Source: UBA6049 sp965662345
GTDB taxonomy: Bacteria; Bacteroidota; Bacteroidia; Flavobacteriales_G; Salibacteraceae
Direction: 5' to 3'
Length of the DNA: 32,060 nucleotides
Assembly: GCA_965662345.1 (NCBI GenBank)
Contig: CBFIHE010000024.1
Span: forward strand, 1-32,060
In this document: piece by piece, positions 15,318 through 23,726 of the stretch
Layout of the letters: every line of letters starts with the position of its first letter
Numbering within the stretch: position 1 is the first letter of the stretch
The notes under the pieces: generated by a model
Database searches by the model: none
Told to the model about the DNA's origin: nothing
Seen by the model: the letters and a program-made list of their open reading frames with translations, nothing else
Position numbers and translations under genes: made by a program

Positions 15318-15325
15318 GAAAAGGG

Positions 15326-15811
15326 TTATTGTTTCAAGAAGTCTTTTGTGAAAAAGAATGGCAAGAAGTTTCGGATTCCTTTGACCTCTATTACTCCCTT
15401 CTTACCATAGAGATATACAGGTAATTCAATCTCCCAAGAAGATTCCAATTCGCCCATCACTTGTAAACAAGCTCCACAAGGAATAACTGGCTCAGAGGTA
15501 AATCCTGCAGCTTTCTCTGCAGATATGGCCATGGCTTTAGGTGAAACATCTGGAAAGTTAGCGTGCACGTAATTTAGGAGAACGCGCTCGGCACAAAGAC
15601 CTGAGGGATAAGCGGCATTTTCTTGGTTGCTACCTACATGAAGTGATTCATCAGACAAGAGAACAGCGGCTCCAACTTTAAATTTACTGTAAGGTGCGTA
15701 TGCTGATGAGCAGGCCTTTTTTGATGCTTCAACCAGTGAACGGACCTCAGGTGTGAGTTCGTCTACTGCGTAGAATGTATATTTTGCTTCAATTAAGCCT
15801 TCTTTAGCCAT
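15326..15811 (-). CDS. cdd: cytidine deaminase
   Basis: 161 residues. It is a zinc-dependent pyrimidine-salvage enzyme that converts cytidine and deoxycytidine to uridine and deoxyuridine. The zinc motifs are complete: CAE at 83-85 (C83 and the catalytic E85) in NAAYPSGLCAERVLL, and PCGAC with C112 and C115. Substrate-binding SKFKVGAAVLL near 42-52 also fits. The length matches small dimer/tetramer-type enzymes with a short C-terminal extension. It starts five bases after porV stops, so it is cotranscribed with the secretion genes. As I recall, cdd also sits beside porV in other Flavobacteriia; the reason is not obvious and the two functions are not known to be linked. Confidence 0.96.
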   Translation of the reverse strand: MAKEGLIEAKYTFYAVDELTPEVRSLVEASKKACSSAYAPYSKFKVGAAVLLSDESLHVGSNQENAAYPSGLCAERVLLNYVHANFPDVSPKAMAISAEKAAGFTSEPVIPCGACLQVMGELESSWEIELPVYLYGKKGVIEVKGIRNFLPFFFTKDFLKQ

Positions 15812-15816
15812 TCGAA

Positions 15817-17115
15817 TTAGTTATTAACTGGAGCAGGCTTATCATTTCCTGAGCCTATTGACTCAAAATCGAAAGATAACGAGAAGCGTAACGTATTTTG
15901 AAGTGGTGAATTTTGTATCCCACGTTGGTTACCAACGTAGAAAGGAACCAAATAAGACAAGTCTAAGCCAAATACGTTGTATTTGAGTCCTACACCAAAG
16001 GTTAAGTACTTTCTATTCCCCTTTGCAGCATGCTCAGTAAAATAACCGGCTCTAAATGCAAATATTTGATCGTACCAATACTCCGCTCCAAATCCAAAAA
16101 ACAGTTCTCTCAACTCCTCTTGGAGCACACTGCCATCTCGCACTTGCTGGGTGCCATCATCGTTGAGTAGTGGTTCGCCTTGCTCGTCAAATAGAACTTC
16201 ACCTGGAGCATCGTACCATGAAGTAAACATTGCATTAGCTACAGATCTATTTGGGTCTTGCCCTGCTAACAGAGAAGTGTATGTAGGTGAGGAGGGGTCT
16301 GTATCATAAACTGGAGGTGTTGGAACGAGTAGTTTATTCACATCAAAATGGAATGAAACGTCATTGTAGTCATCTAAGTGTAAAGTTACTCTTGGACCCA
16401 CTCTAAAATTCATGGGCAAGAAATCTTGCTCATCTAAATTTGAGTAAGACATTTTATTACCGATGTTCGAAATAATTCCACCAAAAGCAAGTGTGGCATC
16501 TGTTCCACCCAAGGAAATATCATCATTTTGATAGTACACCGAGATATCTGCCGCTATACCTAATCCTGGTTTGGTTTGTGCATTACCTACATCTATGCCT
16601 CCTGTTAAGTTGGAATAAATAAAGCGAAGTGCTAGACCTCCTGAAAGTCTATCACTCAAAAGTCTTGAATAAGAAGCGTCAAGTGCCCACTCATTGGGTC
16701 TAAACTGGATGGTATTATTTCCAAATTCATCTGTAAACTGAATATCTCCAAGGCTAAAATAACGAAGCGAACCACCAACTGCAGAAACATCGTTGATTTT
16801 GTAATAACCGTTTAAGTATGAAAGCGCGATATCTGGCACCAAATTTCTGAGCCAAGGGGTGTAGTTTACGGCAAAACCCACTTCTTTTTCATTCCAAACC
16901 AACTTGGCTTGATTCCAGTACTGCGCATTCACATCTGGGGCCGTTGCTACACCTGCATCTCCCATTCCGCCATGCCTTCCATCAGGGGTAATGGTTAAAA
17001 AAGGCACTGCCGTGGTGATTGTATTTACATCTCCACCACTAATCTCTTGTGCAGTTAAAGTTCCCAATGAGATGCAAAAAGCACCATAAAAAATTGCTAT
17101 CCAGCGATATATCAT
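15817..17115 (-). CDS. porV: type IX secretion outer-membrane protein PorV (LptO)
   Basis: 432 residues from the ATG complementary to 17113-17115. A longer frame reaches a TTG at 17139, but that codon lies within the predicted -7 element. The signal peptide MIYRWIAIFYGAFCISLGTL ends before TAQ|EISGG. The N-terminal mature segment VPFLTITPDGRHGGMGDAGVAT is highly characteristic of PorV, a FadL-like 14-stranded outer-membrane barrel. PorV shuttles cargo from the translocon to the PorU sortase-like attachment complex. The beta-strand-rich body ends in RFSLSFDFES. It lies 58 bases after porU and just before cdd. Confidence 0.94.
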   Translation of the reverse strand: MIYRWIAIFYGAFCISLGTLTAQEISGGDVNTITTAVPFLTITPDGRHGGMGDAGVATAPDVNAQYWNQAKLVWNEKEVGFAVNYTPWLRNLVPDIALSYLNGYYKINDVSAVGGSLRYFSLGDIQFTDEFGNNTIQFRPNEWALDASYSRLLSDRLSGGLALRFIYSNLTGGIDVGNAQTKPGLGIAADISVYYQNDDISLGGTDATLAFGGIISNIGNKMSYSNLDEQDFLPMNFRVGPRVTLHLDDYNDVSFHFDVNKLLVPTPPVYDTDPSSPTYTSLLAGQDPNRSVANAMFTSWYDAPGEVLFDEQGEPLLNDDGTQQVRDGSVLQEELRELFFGFGAEYWYDQIFAFRAGYFTEHAAKGNRKYLTFGVGLKYNVFGLDLSYLVPFYVGNQRGIQNSPLQNTLRFSLSFDFESIGSGNDKPAPVNN

Positions 17116-17137
17116 AGCTTTCTTAAAAATGAGCGGC

Positions 17138-17145
17138 AAATATAA
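17138..17145 (-). promoter_or_regulatory. candidate internal -7 element TATATTTG for porV
   Basis: TATATTTG (minus strand) is an exact TAnnTTTG match in the porU-porV gap, 22 bases before the porV ATG. No TTTG lies at standard spacing. It might give porV-cdd transcription independent of porU. Confidence 0.3.
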
Positions 17146-17173
17146 CGGATTTGTCTGCCCTTTGTTTTGTGTT

Positions 17174-20100
17174 TTACTTCAGTATTACGAGTTTCTCGTA
17201 TTCGGTCACTTTTGCTCCTGAAGGAGCTGTTACCTCCACCCTGTAGACGTATGTTCCTCTTCCGATGTTGTCTCCAAAATCATCAAGGCCATTCCAGCGA
17301 ATAGGTCCTACATGATAACCATCAGACAAATAATTAGCATCTATGGTCTTTACGAGCTTTCCTGCAACGGTAAAGATTTGGATACGAATACCCAAGGCTT
17401 GGTCTGGAGCATTATGATCAAAATGGAATTCTGTATTTGTGGTAAATGGGTTGGGGTAGTTCAACACATTCTTAATGGCAAACTCTGCAGAATTGGCAAC
17501 AACAAACTCCGTGGTTGCATCACCGCTGTTGTTGTAAACGTCCCAAACCTTTAAGCTCAATGTGTGCTTTCCTTCTTCCAGTTCTGAGAAAGGGTAGCGA
17601 ATTTCACCCCGCTGGTAGGCATCTGTTTCAGATTCGTAATAATCGTTTAAAACCAATGCGTTAGCCGTATTTTCGTCTAATACAGCAACAATATCGTGTC
17701 CGATACCATTACCCACTGTATTGATTCCGTTTTCATCAAAAACCTTAGCCAATAGGATTGGAGACTCGTCTGTAATTCCTCCAATAACAAACTGTTCATT
17801 ATTCATCCATAGGTTTACCTCTGGCCCACGATCGTCTGCTGCAACGCTATCGGCTCTGCCGCCAATAAAGAATTGATCCTCATATCCCATTGCATCCAAC
17901 GCACCATTCTCTGCGTAGTAGCTAATTCTTCCAACACCTGCTTCAAAGCGGATATCTTTTGGAACAACGAATGTGAAGCTGAAATCACCATTTGTAACAC
18001 TGGCCTTTCCTCTAAAAACAGGACTGGTTTGAGTAGAGAATTTGAATGCCCCTGCATTATCATTATTCAATGATTCAATTTCTCTAGGACTATCAAATAC
18101 CGTTGGGTACACCAATCCATTAAAGCTAGTCAGCTTTTGACCATTAGCATCTGCTACATAACCAGTGATGGTCACTTTTTCAAGTGCTTTTAAGGTATCA
18201 GGAACTGTTGAGGTCACTACTTGATAATCTGGATAAGCCAAACGGATACCAGGATCCCCTAAAAGAGCAAAGTTTCTGTAATTCACTCCATTTGCATTGT
18301 TGATGTTGTTGGGATCTTTGGAAAGTCTCAGTAAATCACCAAGCGTTGGATATTCTCCATTTACCTTATTGAATACATGTTCAAAAAAGGTATCTGCTAA
18401 TTCTTTATTGGGTGATGAATACACCAAGCGCGTGGTAGTTAGTAGTGCAATACCTCCACCATCGGGGTTCAAGAAGGTAAATTCACCTCCTGAAGTTCGC
18501 TGAGGATCGTCAAACCTGCTAAATTCACATGTAGCCGTAAGGAACAGGCTGTAGCGATCATCATTACCCCAAGCATTGATCTCTGGAACGGTCAATACAC
18601 GTTCGTGACCCCAACCAGTTTCTCCACCGTGTCCTACATAAGTTGTAATTAAACTTCCTCTAGTTACTGCATCGGTAATGGCTTCATTTACCTGTGGATA
18701 GCGGTCTCCTGCCGCGGTTGTAAGCTGCGGATAGGCATCAAAATATATCTTGTTCAAATTGTAGATTGGATGATTGTTCTGAACATTTCTAGCTAAATCA
18801 TCGCAATCGCGCATGTGAATTCGCGCATCTTCATCATCTCCCACAAAAGCAAGCCAACTTCGCCAGGGGTTGAGCACATCTGGTCGCTCATGATAACGTT
18901 TCACTTTACGCACCGCATTATTCGCCTCTCTCACAGATCTTACAGGGAACCTCCCGATACCAATATCTAAGGATGAGGTTAATGCATCCGATTCGGAGTC
19001 GTCTAAGAAACCAAAATAATCATCAGATATATAAGATCTCGTGGGTTGCGTGCTGTTTACACTCTGGTATGCCGGCACATAATTAGTGTTGCCTGAAATA
19101 CGGTATTTGTAATCATAAGATGCATCGCCAAAGAGAAGCAAGTAATCTGGCATTTTGGTGTCATCAAACCCTGCTCTGTCATAAAACATCTTCATAAAAG
19201 TTTTAATCGCAGTAATGTCTTGATTTCCTCCAGAAAACTCATTGTAAACTTGCTGGGTAGTTACTACATGCACTTTGTATTTGTAGGTAGAACGATGAAA
19301 ATCTGCTAATTCATTGGCCTGAGACAGAAATTTAGAATGAACAACAATTACATAATCAGGCTGGGTTAACCCATGTAAATCTTGGTTAGCCACCCTACCT
19401 ATTAAAGAAGGTGTTTTGAAACCAAAATTGGTATTAAAAGCAACAAACTCATCAATAAAAGGAGTAGCATTAGTACTGAAACTAAGTTCACTACCGTTCA
19501 ATGAAGTTGCCATGCGTTTAACATCTCCGTGCTCCGTAACCCTCCAAACAGCGGTTGCTGATGTTGCTCCAGATAAAATATAACGTATAGACCTATTTAC
19601 AGATTCTTTAGCGCGAAAGGTTAGTTGCTCACTACCTAGGTTTAAATTTCCTCTCCCAATTAATTCTATATAATCTAACCAACCATTATCAGATGTACTG
19701 GGGTTGTTAAATGTGACCTGAACAGATAGCGCTCCACCTTGAATTGTTGCGGTGCCTTCATTGGTACCAATTTTCGCAAACTCATTGGCATAACCAGGGG
19801 TAACACCCGAAGAGAAAGAAATATCAAATACATTTTTATCATTAATAGCAAAGGTGAAGCTACTAGCACCTGTTAGCGATCTACTTGCTGCAGCTGCTCT
19901 CATAAAAATAGACGAACCAGAAACTCTATTCTCCAAGCTCATGGGAATAACATACTCCTTCTGAATTGAAAAAGACTCTCCAAACCACTGCCTACCAGAT
20001 TTTATAAGATTTGTTCTATCTAATTCGTGAAAGGCATAGGTATCATACTCTCTGAGGGTGAGTTCAGTGCTACCCGAGAAACTTTGTGTAGAAATACGAT

Positions 20101-20980
20101 TGGGTAAACCAATAGCAAAATCTGTGGTAATGAAGTAAAACGTGGAATCTGACATGTAGTTCTTAACATGATTGTATTGTGAACCGGCCATTTCCCATCG
20201 GTGTTGTGCCTGACCATAAAAGAGTATATAATCTCCTTGATCCAAGGATCCGTCTCCCCCGTCTTCAATTTCTATGGCAATTTCTTCTAAATCATCTGGA
20301 CGCATTTCGTCATTCGCCAATGGCAGCATTCCTCCACCGTTTCCGAACATTCTCAGGTCTGAGCTAGCTATGGGTGTTTGCACACCTAGGTTAACTAGAT
20401 CGGAATACGTAATGCGATAAACACCATCCTCAATTAATCCAACCTTATACCAATCACCTGTTCTTAAGACACTATTCACTCTGTAATTTAACAAAGTTGC
20501 ATTGCGCTTTTCAGTACTTGCTTTGGTGCTAACACGCAAATCAAAACTCACTAGCTTTTCATACTCGCCCGTGGAAGGATTTCTTCTAATAGGAATAAAA
20601 TAAACCTCTAGATCGTTCTTCTTTCTTGTAGTTGAATTGTATTGCTCTAGCTTTATTGCACTTTGTACATTCTGGTTACCTCGCAATAATTGAACTTCAT
20701 CTCCGTTACATGGCGCATACTGAGCATTCTCTAGTGCTGCCTTCCCCTCTACCAATGCTCCCAAAGAAATAGAGGTTGTAAAATAAGGCAGCCAATGGCT
20801 AGATGGAGTATAAATGGCTCCATCAAAATTTAGATAGCGTATTTCTTGCTCGTTGAAACCCTTTTCCGTTTTGATGGCTGCCCACTCTAATGCAAAAGAC
20901 TGAACTTGGCTTTGAGCCTTTGTTTCAGCTACAAAGCCAGCCAGCAAGAGAAAAACACAAACAATAATTCCTTTATTCAT
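17174..20980 (-). CDS. porU: type IX secretion sortase-like protease PorU (C25 family)
   Basis: 1268 residues. Signal peptide MNKGIIVCVFLLLAGFVAET ends near AQS. The central gingipain-like C25 domain carries the catalytic histidine H784 in YVGHGGETGWGHE and the nucleophile C818 in LTATCEFSRFDDP, both preserved. The C-terminus holds a type-A sorting-domain pattern: YPNPF, then the strands IQIFTVAGKLVKTI and GRGTYVYRVEV, ending in KLVILK. PorU removes such C-terminal domains from cargo at the cell surface and attaches the cargo to lipopolysaccharide; PorU itself also carries a C-terminal domain. It heads a leftward porU-porV-cdd unit, divergent from porP/sprF and gldJ. Confidence 0.95.
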   Translation of the reverse strand: MNKGIIVCVFLLLAGFVAETKAQSQVQSFALEWAAIKTEKGFNEQEIRYLNFDGAIYTPSSHWLPYFTTSISLGALVEGKAALENAQYAPCNGDEVQLLRGNQNVQSAIKLEQYNSTTRKKNDLEVYFIPIRRNPSTGEYEKLVSFDLRVSTKASTEKRNATLLNYRVNSVLRTGDWYKVGLIEDGVYRITYSDLVNLGVQTPIASSDLRMFGNGGGMLPLANDEMRPDDLEEIAIEIEDGGDGSLDQGDYILFYGQAQHRWEMAGSQYNHVKNYMSDSTFYFITTDFAIGLPNRISTQSFSGSTELTLREYDTYAFHELDRTNLIKSGRQWFGESFSIQKEYVIPMSLENRVSGSSIFMRAAAASRSLTGASSFTFAINDKNVFDISFSSGVTPGYANEFAKIGTNEGTATIQGGALSVQVTFNNPSTSDNGWLDYIELIGRGNLNLGSEQLTFRAKESVNRSIRYILSGATSATAVWRVTEHGDVKRMATSLNGSELSFSTNATPFIDEFVAFNTNFGFKTPSLIGRVANQDLHGLTQPDYVIVVHSKFLSQANELADFHRSTYKYKVHVVTTQQVYNEFSGGNQDITAIKTFMKMFYDRAGFDDTKMPDYLLLFGDASYDYKYRISGNTNYVPAYQSVNSTQPTRSYISDDYFGFLDDSESDALTSSLDIGIGRFPVRSVREANNAVRKVKRYHERPDVLNPWRSWLAFVGDDEDARIHMRDCDDLARNVQNNHPIYNLNKIYFDAYPQLTTAAGDRYPQVNEAITDAVTRGSLITTYVGHGGETGWGHERVLTVPEINAWGNDDRYSLFLTATCEFSRFDDPQRTSGGEFTFLNPDGGGIALLTTTRLVYSSPNKELADTFFEHVFNKVNGEYPTLGDLLRLSKDPNNINNANGVNYRNFALLGDPGIRLAYPDYQVVTSTVPDTLKALEKVTITGYVADANGQKLTSFNGLVYPTVFDSPREIESLNNDNAGAFKFSTQTSPVFRGKASVTNGDFSFTFVVPKDIRFEAGVGRISYYAENGALDAMGYEDQFFIGGRADSVAADDRGPEVNLWMNNEQFVIGGITDESPILLAKVFDENGINTVGNGIGHDIVAVLDENTANALVLNDYYESETDAYQRGEIRYPFSELEEGKHTLSLKVWDVYNNSGDATTEFVVANSAEFAIKNVLNYPNPFTTNTEFHFDHNAPDQALGIRIQIFTVAGKLVKTIDANYLSDGYHVGPIRWNGLDDFGDNIGRGTYVYRVEVTAPSGAKVTEYEKLVILK

Positions 20981-21022
20981 CGTTATATTTCCGATTATTA
21001 GAGGCAGTTTTAATTCTAGACG

Positions 21023-21054
21023 TTAACGAAGTTAATACGCTTGTATTGCACAAA
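21023..21054 (-). promoter_or_regulatory. candidate porU promoter with overlapping inverted repeat
   Basis: TTAAC-GAA-GTTAA (21023-21035) is a perfect inverted repeat in the porU/porP divergent region. On the minus strand it overlaps TAACTTCG (complement of 21027-21034), one base off TAnnTTTG, with TTTG (complement of 21051-21054) 16 bases upstream. The spacing is a little short. It is a possible operator controlling porU. Confidence 0.3.
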
Positions 21055-21103
21055 TGAACTTTCATTAAAGTCAACTACCAAACAGTTATTGCAAATTAAT
21101 TCT

Positions 21104-21111
21104 TATACTTG
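21104..21111 (+). promoter_or_regulatory. weak -7-like element TATACTTG before porP/sprF
   Basis: TATACTTG is one base off TAnnTTTG and lies 21 bases before the ATG at 21133. No suitable -33 element is seen. Confidence 0.2.
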
Positions 21112-21132
21112 CTGACCTCGGACTAATACAGT

Positions 21133-22107
21133 ATGTTAAAAAGGGTCGTACATTCATTCATACTAGCGTTTGGGATACTAATCGGAACAGGAATTAACGA
21201 AGCTAAGGCTCAAGATCCTCAGTTTACACAATTCTATGCTAACCCATTGTATCTTAATCCAGCCTTTGCCGGATCAAAGATTTGTCCGCGCATAAGCCTA
21301 AATTATAGGAACCAATGGCCTGCTATACCAGGTCAATTTGTAACCTACAGTGCTTCCTATGACCAGCATGTAGATGTGCTGAGTGGTGGTTTAGGTCTAA
21401 TGGTCTACAATGATCAAGCAGGCAGCGGAACATTGCGCACAACAAACATTTCAGGAATGTATTCATATACCTTGAATATTTCTAGTACGTTCTCAATTAG
21501 AGCAGGTTTTCAGGCTTCGTATTTCCAAAAAACGATTGATTGGAGTGATTTGACTTTTGGAGACATGATTGACCCGCGTTACGGTTTTGTTTATGAAACA
21601 CAAGAAACACCTGGTTCGGATCAAATTAACAATGCCGATTTTTCGGTTGGTTTCCTCGGTTACTCAGAAAAAGTATTTATTGGAGCGGCAATTCATCATT
21701 TAACAGAGCCTGTAGAATCTTTTTTCTCTGACAATAATGCAAGGCTGTACAGAAAGTACACGGTTCACGCAGGAATGAACATTCCGTTTAACAACCGCTA
21801 CCCCGATGAAGGTTCAATTTCACCAAACATCTTGTTCCAAAGACAAGGTCCAGCACAGCAATTGATGTTGGGCCTGTACGGCAAGAAAGGACCTTTTGTT
21901 CTTGGGCTATGGTACAGAACGAGAGATAGTTTCATTGTTCTTGGTGGTATACAGCTAGAGAACTTTAGGTTCGGCTACAGCTATGACTTAACTGTTTCAA
22001 GGCTTACCAATAAACCAGGTGGATCCCATGAGTTATCTGTAGGAATACAGCTGCCTTGTAGAACAAAACCTCGTAGGTTCAGACCTTTAGCCTGTCCTGA
22101 ATTTTAA
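21133..22107 (+). CDS. PorP/SprF family type IX secretion outer-membrane protein
   Basis: 324 residues. Signal peptide ends at about residue 26 (NEAKA|QDPQ). The mature N-terminus QDPQFTQFYANPLYLNPAFA is the hallmark of the PorP/SprF family, followed by YRNQWPAIPGQFVTYSASYD. The body is a predicted beta barrel and ends in a short Cys-containing tail (ACPEF). Family members work in type IX secretion, often as partners or anchors for particular surface adhesins; genomes carry many copies, so whether this is the essential PorP or an SprF-like specialised one cannot be told. It is divergent from porU and 58 bases upstream of gldJ in the same direction, which suggests a joint unit. Confidence 0.93.
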   Translation: MLKRVVHSFILAFGILIGTGINEAKAQDPQFTQFYANPLYLNPAFAGSKICPRISLNYRNQWPAIPGQFVTYSASYDQHVDVLSGGLGLMVYNDQAGSGTLRTTNISGMYSYTLNISSTFSIRAGFQASYFQKTIDWSDLTFGDMIDPRYGFVYETQETPGSDQINNADFSVGFLGYSEKVFIGAAIHHLTEPVESFFSDNNARLYRKYTVHAGMNIPFNNRYPDEGSISPNILFQRQGPAQQLMLGLYGKKGPFVLGLWYRTRDSFIVLGGIQLENFRFGYSYDLTVSRLTNKPGGSHELSVGIQLPCRTKPRRFRPLACPEF

Positions 22108-22165
22108 GTAACACAAATAATATTATTTTTATCCCCTCGTTTAACTGAACGAAAAACAATCTTTT

Positions 22166-23659
22166 ATGAAAAGAGTACTTGGATCTTTTGTAGCTCTTGT
22201 AGTATTATTCTCATCTTGCGGATACGAGAAATCGAGCGTAACAGGTTGGGATTACAACAATAAAGACAATGGTGATTTCCAAAAAATGCCATTTGTTGAG
22301 CAAGAAACAGGACCTAACTTGGTTTTGATTGAGGGGGGCTCCTTCACCATGGGTCGTGTTTTAGATGATGTAATGAGCGATTGGAACTCTATTCCAAGAC
22401 GTGTTACCGTTTCATCTTTTTACATGGATGAAACCGAGATTTCAAATTTCAACTGGCTTGAATACATGTATTGGGTTAAACGCGTTTATGGCGATGATTA
22501 TCCAGATGTGTACGCTAAAGCAATTCCAGACACATTGGTTTGGAGAAAGCGCTTAGGATATAATGAGCCATATGTAGATTACTACTTGAGACACCCTGCA
22601 TACAGAGACTACCCTGTTGTTGGTGTGAGTTGGAAGCAAGCGAGTGAATTTGCTAGATGGAGAACCGACCGTGTGAATGAGCAAATCATGATTCGTGAAG
22701 GTTTGTACAATCATAACCCGCAGCAAGTATCTGATGATAACTTCAATACAGAAGCTTATCTAATGGGTCAGTATGAAGGAGATAAGCGAAAAGACGGGAT
22801 TCCATGGAGAGGACCTAACAGTCCTGGTTACCGTAACGTGAAAATGCAAGATGGTATTCTGCTACCTCGCTATAGGTTACCAACCGAAGCAGAGTGGGAA
22901 TATGCTGCATATGGCCTCATAGGCAATTCACTAGGTGAAAATATTATTGAAAGGAGACAATGGCCTTGGAATGGACATGCTGTTAGAAATCCTGAAGAGC
23001 GCTATGTAGGTGAAATGTTAGCCAACTTTAAGCGTGGTAGGGGTGATAATATGGGTATCGCTGGTAAACTGAATGATAATGCTGATGTTACTGCTCCTGT
23101 ATACAGCTACTGGCCAAATGACTATGGTCTTTACAACATGGCAGGTAACGTTAGTGAGTGGGTAATGGATGTTTATCGTCCGCTTTCGTTCGAAGATGAT
23201 GAAGACTTTAGACCATTCCGTGGTAACGTTTACAAAAAAATGTTGCGTGATGAAGACGGAATATTAGCTGACAAAGACAGCTTAGGTCAGATGATTTACG
23301 TGAACGTTGAAACGAAAGATGCAGCATCTAGAAGAAATTACCGAAGAGCTGATAACATCAACTATCTAGATGGTGATTTCGAGTCTCAAATTGATAGAAA
23401 TAGCTGGGGAACTGCTAAAGAAAACCAAGGGCAGCAAGAGCCAGAGAATGAATCAATGGGCATGTACGAGTTTGGTGAGACTTCATTGATAAATGACAGA
23501 TCGCGTGTTTATAAAGGTGGCTCTTGGATAGATCGTGCGTACTGGATGCAGCCAGGAACAAGACGCTATCTAGATGAAAGTCTTTCAACAGATTATATTG
23601 GATTTAGATGTGCAATGGACCGTATTGGTTCTCCTCAAGGTTTAGGTGGTGCATACTAA
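22166..23659 (+). CDS. gldJ: gliding motility / type IX secretion lipoprotein GldJ
   Basis: 497 residues. The signal peptide ends at a lipobox cysteine C18 (LFSSCGY). The segment SSVTGWDYN just after it is typical of GldJ and differs from GldK. The body is a formylglycine-generating-enzyme-like (SUMF1) fold: EGGSFTMG at 56-63, DETEISNFNW, YPVVGVSWKQA, YRLPTEAEWEYAA, AGNVSEWVMDVY, and the C-terminal YKGGSWIDRAYW and TDYIGFRCA. GldJ uses this fold structurally as part of the outer-membrane-associated ring and gliding apparatus, not as an oxidase. It is somewhat shorter than the best-known homologues. It lies between porP/sprF and a strong terminator that separates it from murF. Confidence 0.88.
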   Translation: MKRVLGSFVALVVLFSSCGYEKSSVTGWDYNNKDNGDFQKMPFVEQETGPNLVLIEGGSFTMGRVLDDVMSDWNSIPRRVTVSSFYMDETEISNFNWLEYMYWVKRVYGDDYPDVYAKAIPDTLVWRKRLGYNEPYVDYYLRHPAYRDYPVVGVSWKQASEFARWRTDRVNEQIMIREGLYNHNPQQVSDDNFNTEAYLMGQYEGDKRKDGIPWRGPNSPGYRNVKMQDGILLPRYRLPTEAEWEYAAYGLIGNSLGENIIERRQWPWNGHAVRNPEERYVGEMLANFKRGRGDNMGIAGKLNDNADVTAPVYSYWPNDYGLYNMAGNVSEWVMDVYRPLSFEDDEDFRPFRGNVYKKMLRDEDGILADKDSLGQMIYVNVETKDAASRRNYRRADNINYLDGDFESQIDRNSWGTAKENQGQQEPENESMGMYEFGETSLINDRSRVYKGGSWIDRAYWMQPGTRRYLDESLSTDYIGFRCAMDRIGSPQGLGGAY

Positions 23660-23679
23660 CCCATAATTTAAAGAGAATG

Positions 23680-23715
23680 AAAAAACCTCAACATTAGATA
23701 TGTTGAGGTTTTTTT
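23680..23715 (+). terminator. intrinsic terminator after gldJ, abutting murF
   Basis: AACCTCAACA (23684-23693) pairs perfectly with TGTTGAGGTT (23701-23710) around a TTAGATA loop, followed by T to 23715. The flanking A and T runs extend the stem and could allow reverse function too. The murF ATG is only 11 bases past the T tract. Confidence 0.9.
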
Positions 23716-23726
23716 AGTTTAGACAA

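Noticed and set aside
22137..22152. TCGTT/AACGA inverted repeat between porP/sprF and gldJ
   Set aside because: A five-pair stem with a six-base loop and no T tract is not a convincing terminator or operator by itself.
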